From NCBI GenBank assembly GCA_902362725.1, contig CABIXM010000008.1:1-64000 (forward strand): 64,000 nucleotides of DNA, given 5' to 3'. This DNA comes from Clostridiaceae bacterium. Its GTDB lineage: Bacteria > Bacillota > Clostridia > Lachnospirales > Lachnospiraceae. Below are positions 53,073 through 60,376 of this stretch, one piece after another. The position numbers and the translations under genes were made by a program. The notes under the pieces are model-generated. The model did not search any database. It was not told the DNA's origin and worked only from the letters and a program-made list of their open reading frames with translations. Every line of letters begins with the position of its first letter. The stretch's first letter is position 1.

Positions 53073-54221
53073 ATGGAGACATTAGAGACATTAAAACAGG
53101 AAATCAGTACACTTGCAGATGCAAGACAGGAAGAGTTTGAGAAGGTATGTAGCTATATTTTTGAGAATCCGGAGCTGGCGTTCAAGGAATACAAGGCTCA
53201 GGAAGCACTCTGTAAGCTTCTGGAAAGCAATGGATTTGAAGTAAAACGTGGAATTTCTGAACTGCCCACCTCTTTTGAGGCAGTATATGATACCGGAAAA
53301 CCGGGCAAGACCGTAGCTCTGATGGGAGAGTATGACTGTCTTCCGGAAATCGGACATGGCTGTGGCCATAACATCATCGGAACCTCTGCGGCAGGAGCCG
53401 GCATCGTATTAAAAGAGGTTATGGAAAAGCACGGAATTGGCGGCGTGTTAAAGGTATTAGGCACACCGGCTGAGGAAAAGGGAAGCGGAAAAGCTATCAT
53501 GGTTCGTCACGGCGTATTTAAGGGAATCGACACAGCGCTTCTGATGCATCCGACCGAGGCGTCCATGCCGGATGATATTTCCTTCGCATGCGTTACCCTG
53601 GAGTTCACCTTCAAGGGAAGTCCTGCACATGCAGCAGCATTCCCGTGGAAGGGAGCAAATGCTCTGAGCGGCGTACAGCTGATGTTCCACGCAGTTGATA
53701 TGATGAGACTGCATTTCAAGGATTTCAGCCGTGTACATGGAATCATCACCGAGGGTGGTACCGCGCACAATACCATAACTGCAGAGGCAAAGGCTGTATT
53801 TAACATCCGTGCTCTGGAGTATGAGTATATGATGGAGTTGGTTGACATCATTAAGGACTGCGCAAGGGGTGCTGCAATCGCTACCAGAACAGAGGTTGAA
53901 GTACAGCAGTTAGATGAGGTTGTCAAGGATATCCGCAACGATAAGAGAATGGTTGACTATGTACGTAAGAACATGGAGTTCATCGGCGAGGATTACATCG
54001 AGCGTGATCTGACCCAGGGTATCGGTTCTACAGACGTAGGAAACGTATCTCATGAGATTCCGACCATTCAGTTCTATGTAAGACTGAAAGAGAATGTGGG
54101 AACACATACCAAGGAATTTGCTGAAGCAGCAGGCGGAGAAGAAGGAAAGCGTACCTTACATCAGGCTGTAAAGCTGTTGGCGATGAGTGCGTTAGACGTA
54201 TTTAACGAATATAACGAATAA
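53073..54221 (+). CDS. M20-family amidohydrolase
   Basis: A 382-residue metal-dependent amidohydrolase of the M20D type. GEYDCLPEIGHGCGHN is the metal-binding motif, TPAEEKGSGKA the second, and LMHPTEA the third. FTFKGSPAHAAAFPWKGANAL is the lid/dimerisation domain start. Related enzymes cut N-acyl amino acids, dipeptides or p-aminobenzoyl-glutamate. Its order after PucR, DUF3100 and the small membrane protein suggests uptake and cleavage of one amide compound. GGAGAG precedes the ATG. Confidence 0.88.
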   Translation: METLETLKQEISTLADARQEEFEKVCSYIFENPELAFKEYKAQEALCKLLESNGFEVKRGISELPTSFEAVYDTGKPGKTVALMGEYDCLPEIGHGCGHNIIGTSAAGAGIVLKEVMEKHGIGGVLKVLGTPAEEKGSGKAIMVRHGVFKGIDTALLMHPTEASMPDDISFACVTLEFTFKGSPAHAAAFPWKGANALSGVQLMFHAVDMMRLHFKDFSRVHGIITEGGTAHNTITAEAKAVFNIRALEYEYMMELVDIIKDCARGAAIATRTEVEVQQLDEVVKDIRNDKRMVDYVRKNMEFIGEDYIERDLTQGIGSTDVGNVSHEIPTIQFYVRLKENVGTHTKEFAEAAGGEEGKRTLHQAVKLLAMSALDVFNEYNE

Positions 54222-54250
54222 TCCAATCCAAAAAAGGTAGTAGAGACGAG

Positions 54251-54283
54251 CCGGACGGCGAAGGCTGTCCGGTCCGTTTTTTT
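54251..54283 (+). terminator. Terminator after the M20 gene
   Basis: Stem CCGGACGGC (54251-54259) pairs with GCTGTCCGG (54264-54272) with one wobble, then seven T after CCG. Confidence 0.85.
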
Positions 54284-54307
54284 CGGGGAAATTTTTATAA
54301 AAAGCGC

Positions 54308-54336
54308 TTGACATGGGAAATAAAACGTGATAAGAT
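54308..54336 (+). promoter_or_regulatory. Promoter of the infC operon
   Basis: TTGACA (54308-54313) and TAAGAT (54331-54336) with a 17-base spacer give a strong sigma-A-type promoter. The start is expected near 54343. Confidence 0.85.
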
Positions 54337-54342
54337 AGCACG

Positions 54343-54480
54343 GTGACAGAAAGCAGAGTATCCACTCTCACCTTAGCGCAACAGGCGACTCGGGTTTATA
54401 TGTATCGAAGATACCGACATCAGTATACGTCGTGTAAAAAGATATTTCAAGTGGATAGTCTGACTATCCACTTTTTTAGT
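54343..54480 (+). ncRNA. Attenuator leader of infC-rpmI-rplT (L20-leader type)
   Basis: The leader ends in a clear terminator (54449-54459 with 54463-54473, then six T). An upstream copy of the terminator's right arm, TATCCACT (54359-54366), can pair with its left arm AGTGGATA (54450-54457). This gives a competing structure that would prevent termination. In Bacillus the matching leader is bound by ribosomal protein L20, which promotes termination. Assigning this RNA to that family is inference from position and architecture. Confidence 0.8.
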
Positions 54481-54509
54481 TTTTTCTTTCTTAGAAGGAG
54501 GGCACTACC

Positions 54510-55019
54510 ATTAGCGATTTAATGATTAACGAACAGATCCGGGATAAAGAGATTCGACTGATTGGCTCGAACGGAGAGCAGCTTGGAATCATGTCTGCAA
54601 GAGATGCGATGAAAATTGCCCGGGAAGCAGAACTGGACCTGGTGAAGATTGCACCGACGGCGAAACCGCCTGTCTGCAAGATCATTGATTACGGCAAGTA
54701 CAAGTACGAGCAGGCGAGAAAAGAGAAGGAAGCCAAGAAGAAGCAGAGAACCATTGAGATTAAGGAAGTTCGTCTGTCACCGAATATCGAGGAGAACGAC
54801 CTGAATACCAAGGTGGGCGCTGCCAAGAAGTTCATCCAGAAGGGTGACAAGGTAAAGGTAACCTTACGTTTCCGAGGCAGAGAGATGGCCCATGTACAGA
54901 AGACCAAGCAGATTCTCGACGTATTTGCGGAGAAGATGGCAGATGTCGCTGTAGTGGAGAAGGCTCCGAAGATGGAAGGCCGTCAGATGATGATGTTTCT
55001 GGCAGAGAAGCGTCAGTAA
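54510..55019 (+). CDS. infC: Translation initiation factor IF-3, AUU start
   Basis: About 169 residues. IF-3 keeps ribosomal subunits apart and checks the start codon. NEQIRDKEIRLIGSNGEQLGI, PPVCKIIDYGKYKYEQARKEKE, the DLNTKVGAAKKFI linker region and HVQKTKQIL are conserved. The first ATG (54522) is 19 bases from AAGGAGGG, too far. The in-frame ATT at 54510 is seven bases from it, as in E. coli, where infC begins with AUU and controls its own translation. It heads the operon with rpmI and rplT. Confidence 0.93.
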   Translation: MSDLMINEQIRDKEIRLIGSNGEQLGIMSARDAMKIAREAELDLVKIAPTAKPPVCKIIDYGKYKYEQARKEKEAKKKQRTIEIKEVRLSPNIEENDLNTKVGAAKKFIQKGDKVKVTLRFRGREMAHVQKTKQILDVFAEKMADVAVVEKAPKMEGRQMMMFLAEKRQ

Positions 55020-55099
55020 AATATGGAAATCAACCGTGGAAGCGGCAATGATTTGATAGAAATTTGGAAAAGGATACTAGGATAGGAGGAGTATATAAA

Positions 55100-55297
55100 A
55101 TGCCAAAAATTAAGACAAGCAGAGCAGCAGCAAAGCGTTTCAAAGTAACAGGTACAGGCAAACTCAAGAGAATGAAAGCTTATAAGAGCCATATCTTAAC
55201 CAAGAAATCTCAGAAGAGAAAGAGAAATCTCAGAAAAGCTACCATTACGGATGCAACCAACGTAAAGAGCATGAAGAAGATTCTGCCGTATCTGTAA
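55100..55297 (+). CDS. rpmI: 50S ribosomal protein L35
   Basis: A 65-residue basic protein ([21 protein letters not shown] start, [25 protein letters not shown] end). TAGGAGGAG precedes the ATG, so a longer frame upstream is not used. Second gene of the infC operon, under the same attenuator. Confidence 0.97.
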   Translation: MPKIKTSRAAAKRFKVTGTGKLKRMKAYKSHILTKKSQKRKRNLRKATITDATNVKSMKKILPYL

Positions 55298-55348
55298 GTT
55301 TCAGTACAGAACAGGCGGAAGTGAGAAGTTTCAAGGAGGAAAGAAGAA

Positions 55349-55705
55349 ATGGCAAGAATTAAAGGCGGTTTAGGCGCTAAGAAAAGACATAACAGAGTAT
55401 TAAAGCTCGCTAAGGGATACAGAGGAGCAAGAAGCAAGCAGTACCGTGTAGCAAAGCAGTCCGTGATGAGAGCACTGACCAGCTCCTACGCAGGAAGAAA
55501 AGAGAGAAAGCGTCAGTTCCGTCAGCTTTGGATCGCACGTATCAACGCTGCAGCACGTCTGAACGGACTTTCCTACAGCAAGTTCATGTATGGACTGAAG
55601 CAGGCTGAGGTTGAGCTGAACCGTAAGGTACTGGCTGACATGGCAGTAAATGATCCGGCTGGATTCGCTACTCTGGCAGAAGTTGCTAAGAGCAAGCTGG
55701 CATAA
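55349..55705 (+). CDS. rplT: 50S ribosomal protein L20
   Basis: A 118-residue, strongly basic protein ([24 protein letters not shown] start; [23 protein letters not shown] near the end). It is an early assembly protein of the large subunit and, in Bacillus, the autoregulator of this operon through the leader RNA. AAGGAGG precedes the start. Confidence 0.97.
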   Translation: MARIKGGLGAKKRHNRVLKLAKGYRGARSKQYRVAKQSVMRALTSSYAGRKERKRQFRQLWIARINAAARLNGLSYSKFMYGLKQAEVELNRKVLADMAVNDPAGFATLAEVAKSKLA

Positions 55706-55716
55706 GACCAAGAAAC

Positions 55717-55760
55717 AGAGCGCATGATGCAGCCATAGGCTGCGCATAGCGCTCTTTGTT
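55717..55760 (+). terminator. Terminator after rplT
   Basis: AGAGCGC (55717-55723) pairs with GCGCTCT (55749-55755), with an inner GCAGCC/GGCTGC stem around ATA, followed by TTTGTT. Confidence 0.75.
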
Positions 55761-55781
55761 GATTTTCTGGAGGAAAATAAA

Positions 55782-56852
55782 ATGACAGAGATTACCATTA
55801 TTTCCGGTTTCCTGGGAGCCGGAAAAACAACACTGATTAAGAAGCTTCTGGAAGAGGTATTTAAGGGCGAGAAGATCGTGCTTATCGAGAACGAGTTCGG
55901 CGAGATCGGCATCGACGGTGGCTTCCTGAAGGAGGCAGGCGTACAGGTAAACGAGATGAACTCCGGCTGTATCTGCTGCTCCCTGGTGGGAGACTTCGGA
56001 ACCGCTCTGAAAGAAGTTATCGATACCTACGCGCCGGACCGCATCCTGATTGAGCCGTCAGGCGTAGGCAAGCTGTCCGACGTTATGAAGGCTGTTCAGA
56101 ATGTGGCTGGCCATATGGACGTTCACATCGACAGCTCTCTGGTAGTCGTAGACGGTAAGAAATGCAAGATGTATATGAAGAACTTCGGCGAGTTCTTCAA
56201 TAACCAGGTAGAGCACGCAGGCACCATCGTACTGAGCCGTACCCAGAGCATGACGGAGGAAAAGCTTCAGGAGGCTGTGAAGATGCTGCGTGAGCACAAT
56301 GCGAAGGCAACTATGATTACTACTCCCTGGGATCAGTTAAATGGCAGACAGATTCTGGACGCTATGAAGCATGCAGAGCTGGATATGGGCGACCTGCATC
56401 ATGAGGATCATGACCATGAGCATGATCATCACGACCACGATCATGACCATGAGCATGATCACCACGACCATGAGCATCATCATGATCACGATCATGACCA
56501 CGGCGAGGGCTGCACCTGTGGCTGCCATGACCACGATCATCACCATCATCACGATCATGAGGGACACCATCATGCAGACGAGGTATTTACCAGCTGGGGC
56601 GTAGAAACTCCGAAGCGTTTTGAAAAAGAAGAGCTGGAGAAGATTCTGGAAACCTTAAGCAAGTCCGGCCTGTACGGCCTAATTTTACGTGCCAAGGGTA
56701 TCATCCAGAGCACCGACGGAAGCTGGATGGAGTTCGACTTCGTACCGGAGGAGTATGAGATCCGCGAAGGACATCCGGATTACACCGGCCGTCTCTGCGT
56801 CATCGGCTCCCTGCTTGATGAGGATGGACTGAAAGAGCTCTTCGGAGTGTAA
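55782..56852 (+). CDS. G3E (CobW/COG0523) GTPase with long histidine-rich segment
   Basis: A 356-residue metal-chaperone GTPase. GFLGAGKTT at residues 9-17 is the GTP loop, and SGCICCSL near residue 65 holds the metal-binding C-x-C-C motif. Residues about 206-265 are almost only histidine, aspartate, glutamate and glycine, broken by GCTCGCH; this would bind many divalent ions. The CobW C-terminal domain follows (GLYGLILRAKGIIQ, WMEFDFVPEEYEI). The metal could be zinc, cobalt or nickel. The role in cobalamin is not implied by the name. It is followed 13 bases later by a second G3E-type gene. Confidence 0.88.
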   Translation: MTEITIISGFLGAGKTTLIKKLLEEVFKGEKIVLIENEFGEIGIDGGFLKEAGVQVNEMNSGCICCSLVGDFGTALKEVIDTYAPDRILIEPSGVGKLSDVMKAVQNVAGHMDVHIDSSLVVVDGKKCKMYMKNFGEFFNNQVEHAGTIVLSRTQSMTEEKLQEAVKMLREHNAKATMITTPWDQLNGRQILDAMKHAELDMGDLHHEDHDHEHDHHDHDHDHEHDHHDHEHHHDHDHDHGEGCTCGCHDHDHHHHHDHEGHHHADEVFTSWGVETPKRFEKEELEKILETLSKSGLYGLILRAKGIIQSTDGSWMEFDFVPEEYEIREGHPDYTGRLCVIGSLLDEDGLKELFGV

Positions 56853-56865
56853 AGAGGAAGAAATT

Positions 56866-57810
56866 ATGGCAAACAAGATCCCGATTTATATGGTAAATGG
56901 CTTTCTGGAGAGCGGAAAGACCACATTTATACAGGAGACCCTGTCCGATCCCTATTTTTCCGACGGCGGCAAGACTCTGCTTATCGCCTGCGAAGAGGGC
57001 GAGGAGGAGTATGACCTGCATGTGCTGGAGTCCTATGATACGACCCTGGTAACCATCGAGGGCAAGGCGGAATTCACGAAGGAATTTCTGGAGGACTGCC
57101 AGAAAAAGTATAAGCCCAGCCAGGTCATGATTGAGTGGAACGGCATGTGGGGCATGCAGCTGTACCGGGAAATGAATTTTCCGAAGGGCTGGTTCCCGGC
57201 CCAGGATATCACCCTGGTGGACGCCACCACCTTTGACCTGTATATGCAGAATATGAAGTCCCTGTTCATGGATATGGTACAGGATTCCGATCTGGTCATC
57301 TTTGACCGATGCACAGAGGGCACCAAGGCGGCTTCCTACAAGCGCAATATCCGCGCCGTGAATCCCCGGGCCCAAGTGGAATTTGAGCAGGAGGGCGGCG
57401 AGCCCTTCGAGTTTGAGGACGAGCTTCCCTTTGACCTGAACGCGGACATCATTGACATCAGCGATATCGACTACGGCATCTGGTATGTGGACGCCATGGA
57501 TCACCCGGAGCACTACGATGGCAAGACCATCCGCTTCAAGGGCCGCGTCATGAAGCCCCGCCGGATGACTCCGGGCTACTTCGTGCCGGGCAGAAAGGCC
57601 ATGACCTGTTGTGCCGACGATACGGTATTCCTGGGTTTCCTGTGCCGTAGCCACAATGTGGATAAGCTGAAGAACGGCCAGTGGCTGACCGTGACGGCCA
57701 AGGTCTACGTGGAGAAGAGGGATGAGTATTCCGGCGAGGAAGGACCGGTGCTTTATACCAAGGCCCTGAAGTCCGCAGAGCCCCCCGAGGAAGAAATGGT
57801 TTATTTCTAA
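56866..57810 (+). CDS. G3E-like GTPase fused to a DUF1980/TIGR03943-like domain
   Basis: A 314-residue protein. The N-terminal part keeps the G3E GTP loop (GFLESGKTT at residues 11-19) and DLVIFDRCTEG, but the C-x-C-C metal motif is replaced (LIACEEGEEEYD region). The C-terminal 115 residues (ADIIDISDIDYGIWYVDAMDHPE, IRFKGRVMKPR, TCCADDTVFLGFLCR) resemble the soluble domain of the YcgQ/TIGR03943 family found with YcgR-type permeases. It is coupled to the histidine-rich GTPase upstream. A joint role in metal handling is inferred. Confidence 0.78.
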   Translation: MANKIPIYMVNGFLESGKTTFIQETLSDPYFSDGGKTLLIACEEGEEEYDLHVLESYDTTLVTIEGKAEFTKEFLEDCQKKYKPSQVMIEWNGMWGMQLYREMNFPKGWFPAQDITLVDATTFDLYMQNMKSLFMDMVQDSDLVIFDRCTEGTKAASYKRNIRAVNPRAQVEFEQEGGEPFEFEDELPFDLNADIIDISDIDYGIWYVDAMDHPEHYDGKTIRFKGRVMKPRRMTPGYFVPGRKAMTCCADDTVFLGFLCRSHNVDKLKNGQWLTVTAKVYVEKRDEYSGEEGPVLYTKALKSAEPPEEEMVYF

Positions 57811-57842
57811 GCGAAAAAATAAAAATTTTTGTAAATTAGGAC

Positions 57843-57871
57843 TTTACAGGAAATATTTTTTCTGATAAGAT
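57843..57871 (+). promoter_or_regulatory. Promoter upstream of the Lrp-type gene
   Basis: TTTACA (57843-57848) and TAAGAT (57866-57871) are 17 bases apart. The terminator hairpin begins 17 bases after the -10, so transcripts from here would meet it at once. Confidence 0.6.
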
Positions 57872-57887
57872 AAGTCCATCAGTGAAC

Positions 57888-57924
57888 AAGGCGGTTTGCA
57901 ACAGGCAAACTGCCTTTTCTTTTT
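57888..57924 (+). terminator. Terminator between the G3E genes and the Lrp-type gene
   Basis: A 12-bp stem with one wobble (57888-57899 with 57905-57916) is followed by TTCTTTTT. It could end the G3E transcript or act as an attenuator for the promoter just before it. Confidence 0.75.
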
Positions 57925-57980
57925 ATTATAAAGCAGATAAGCCAATGCAAGGGCGGCGGATCAGATGAGGAGGAAGAAGC

Positions 57981-58433
57981 ATGGACAACATTGATTTAAG
58001 CATACTGAAATGTCTGAAGGAGAATTCCAGACAGACGGCGTCAACCATCAGCCAGTCCATCAATCTGTCCGTATCGGCAGTGATTGAGCGGATTCGGAAA
58101 ATGGAAGCGAAGGGCATTATTCAGCAGTACACGGTGGTGCTGGACGAGAAGCAGCTGGGCAACGACCTGACCGTATTTATTTCCGTGCGGCTGGAGCACC
58201 CGAAATACGGCAAAGACTTTGCGGAGGCCGCGGCGAAGCACTGCCATGTGGCCGAGTGCTATTATATCGCGGGCGATGTGGATTATCTGCTGAAGATCGT
58301 GACCGACTCCTCCCGGAGTCTGGAGGTGATTCACCAGGATATCAAGGAGATGCCCGGCGTATCCTGGACCAAAACTCTGTATGTCTTATCTACAATTAAA
58401 AATGATGTGTCAGTCTTACCCGGAGAAGTGTAA
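57981..58433 (+). CDS. Lrp/AsnC-family transcriptional regulator
   Basis: A 150-residue regulator with an N-terminal helix-turn-helix (DLSILKCLKENSRQTASTIS, SVSAVIERIRKMEAKGIIQ) and a C-terminal RAM ligand-binding domain (VAECYYIAGDVDYLLKIV, VSWTKTLYVLSTIK). Such proteins respond to amino acids. AGGAGGAAG precedes the start. The target is not evident; the terminator overlaps its own stop codon. Confidence 0.9.
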   Translation: MDNIDLSILKCLKENSRQTASTISQSINLSVSAVIERIRKMEAKGIIQQYTVVLDEKQLGNDLTVFISVRLEHPKYGKDFAEAAAKHCHVAECYYIAGDVDYLLKIVTDSSRSLEVIHQDIKEMPGVSWTKTLYVLSTIKNDVSVLPGEV

Positions 58434-58448
58434 TCTCCGGGTATTTTT
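58417..58448 (+). terminator. Terminator overlapping the Lrp-type stop codon
   Basis: Perfect 10-bp arms (58417-58426 and 58434-58443) flank a loop that contains the TAA stop; a T run follows. The coding end forms the left arm. Confidence 0.85.
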
Positions 58449-58534
58449 GTCTGAAAGACTTGACACTTTGTAAAAGTTGGAATATGCTCATAGAACGGGC
58501 ATCTATATTCAGAAAAAGGGAAAGAGGAATTGCC

Positions 58535-58990
58535 GTGAGAGAGATCAAAGCAGGCGAGTACTATCGCCATTTTAAAGGCGGCCAGTATCAGGTGACAGCC
58601 ATCGCGCGGGATGCGGATACGGAAGAAAAGGTGGTCGTATACCAGGCTTTATATGGAGAGGAAGACTTTTGGGTACGCCCCTACGAGGAGTTTGCAGGCG
58701 AGGTAGATCACGAGAAGTATCCGGAGGCGGAGCAGACCTGGCGGTTTGAGAAGATCGAGGAGCCCAGGGAAATGAATCCGCTGCTGCTTCGTTTTCTGGA
58801 CGCAGAGACGTACCGGGATAAGCTGGAGCTGTTTCAGGCCTGGGAAGCCTATGCGGACGAACAGCTTCTGGAGAGCATCGCAGTGTCTCTGGATATTACG
58901 CTGGGACAGGGTACTGTCCGGGATAAATACCGGGAGATTCTGAACTGTCTGAAGACCATGGAGCACTTCGAGACAGATCGGTTCCGATAA
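58535..58990 (+). CDS. DUF1653-domain protein
   Basis: A 151-residue protein. The first 65 residues (EIKAGEYYRHFKGGQYQV, VVYQALYGEEDFWVRPYEEF) are a DUF1653 domain, a small beta fold of unknown function. The rest is helical and not recognised (LLRFLDAETYRDKLELFQAWE). A GTG start is chosen because AGAGGA is placed before it; a frame open 75 bases further upstream lacks a ribosome site. It lies 15 bases before trkA. Confidence 0.75.
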   Translation: MREIKAGEYYRHFKGGQYQVTAIARDADTEEKVVVYQALYGEEDFWVRPYEEFAGEVDHEKYPEAEQTWRFEKIEEPREMNPLLLRFLDAETYRDKLELFQAWEAYADEQLLESIAVSLDITLGQGTVRDKYREILNCLKTMEHFETDRFR

Positions 58991-59005
58991 GAGGGAGAGA
59001 AAGGC

Positions 59006-60364
59006 ATGGATATTGTAATCATCGGGGACGGAAAAGTGGGACATAAGCTTGCCATGCAGCTGTCCGGTGAAAAATACAATGTGACACTGATTGACAAAAG
59101 TGAACGAAAGCTCAGAAACGCGGTCAATGAGATGGACGTATCCTGTGTGGTGGGCGATGGAGCCAGCGCGGATATTCAGCGTCAGGCGGACGTGCCGGGG
59201 GCGGATCTGGTGATTGCCTGCGCGTCTACAGACGAGATGAATCTGTTCTGCTGCCTGCTGGCCAGAAAGCTGGGAGCCAAGCAGACCATCGCCCGTGTGC
59301 GGAATCCGATTTATCATAATCAGATCGATTTGCTGAAGGAGGATCTGAAGCTCAGTATGGCGGTAAATCCGGAACGGGCTCTGGCGGGGGAGATATCCCG
59401 GGTTCTGATCTTCCCGTCTGCAGCGAAGCTCGAGACCTTCGTAAAGGGCCGGGTCGAGCTGGTGGAGGTGACATATCCGTCTCACAGCTCCATCGATGGT
59501 CTTTCTTTAAGCGAGTTATATAAAAAGCATCAGATCAAAATGCTGGTCTGTGCGGTGCAGCGGGACGGGGAGGTCTATATTCCCGATGGTAATTTTGTGC
59601 CCCAGCCCGGCGACAAGATCAACATCACAGCTTCCCATCCGGAGATTGAGAAGTTCCTGAAGCTTACCAAGGGTATCATCGGCAAGGCTAAAAATGTCAT
59701 GATCTGCGGCGGCGGACGGGTGGCCTATTATCTGGGTAGCCAGCTTCTGGAGCTTGGTATGCAGGTCAAGATTATAGAGGTGGACGAGAAGCGTTGCATG
59801 GAGCTCTGCGATCTGCTTCCCAAAGCGACGATTATCCATGGCAATGCCACCGATCACGAGCTTCTGGAAGAGGAAGGAATCTCCAAGGCAGACGCCTTTG
59901 TAACCCTGACCGGTATGGATGAGGAAAATATCATCATGTCCATGTACGCGAAAAGCCGTCATGTACCCAAGGTCGTCACCAAGATCAACGACGAGGGTCT
60001 GCAGAGCATGGTGGATCAGCTGGGCATGGAGAGCGTGGTTTCCGCGAAGAACGTTACGGCCAACGCGATTACCAGCTATGTGCGCGCCATGCGGAATTCC
60101 ATGGGAAGCGCCAATGTGGAGACGGTATATAAGCTGATTGGCGGCAAGATCGAGGCGCTGGAGTTCCGGATCCGGGAGAAAACCAGGTACACCGGTATTC
60201 CGCTGAAGGATCTGAAGCTGAAGAGCAACCATCTGGTAGCCTGCATTGTACGGAACCGCCGTACCATCATACCAGGCGGAAATGATACGCTGGAGGTAGG
60301 CGATAGTGTCATTGTCATTTCCATGGGACAGGGCCTCGAGGATTTGCAGGACATCATGCGCTAG
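59006..60364 (+). CDS. trkA: Trk potassium uptake regulatory subunit
   Basis: A 452-residue cytosolic subunit with two tandem RCK halves. Each has a nucleotide-binding start (IVIIGDGKVGHKLAMQL at residue 3; VMICGGGRVAYYLGSQL near 231) and a TrkA-C domain. It binds NAD(H) or ATP and gates TrkH. GAGGGAGAG precedes the ATG. It is 12 bases from trkH. Confidence 0.95.
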   Translation: MDIVIIGDGKVGHKLAMQLSGEKYNVTLIDKSERKLRNAVNEMDVSCVVGDGASADIQRQADVPGADLVIACASTDEMNLFCCLLARKLGAKQTIARVRNPIYHNQIDLLKEDLKLSMAVNPERALAGEISRVLIFPSAAKLETFVKGRVELVEVTYPSHSSIDGLSLSELYKKHQIKMLVCAVQRDGEVYIPDGNFVPQPGDKINITASHPEIEKFLKLTKGIIGKAKNVMICGGGRVAYYLGSQLLELGMQVKIIEVDEKRCMELCDLLPKATIIHGNATDHELLEEEGISKADAFVTLTGMDEENIIMSMYAKSRHVPKVVTKINDEGLQSMVDQLGMESVVSAKNVTANAITSYVRAMRNSMGSANVETVYKLIGGKIEALEFRIREKTRYTGIPLKDLKLKSNHLVACIVRNRRTIIPGGNDTLEVGDSVIVISMGQGLEDLQDIMR

Positions 60365-60376
60365 TGGGGGAAAGCT

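Noticed and set aside
54343..54480. T-box leader before infC
   Set aside because: A terminator is present, but the T-box consensus and specifier loop are absent, and the downstream genes are translational rather than tRNA-charging genes.
56391..56580. Tandem DNA repeat or CRISPR-like array
   Set aside because: The periodicity comes from repeated CAT/CAC/GAT/GAC codons of the histidine-rich protein segment; there are no constant repeats with unique spacers. The methionine-rich opposite-strand frame is a shadow of it.
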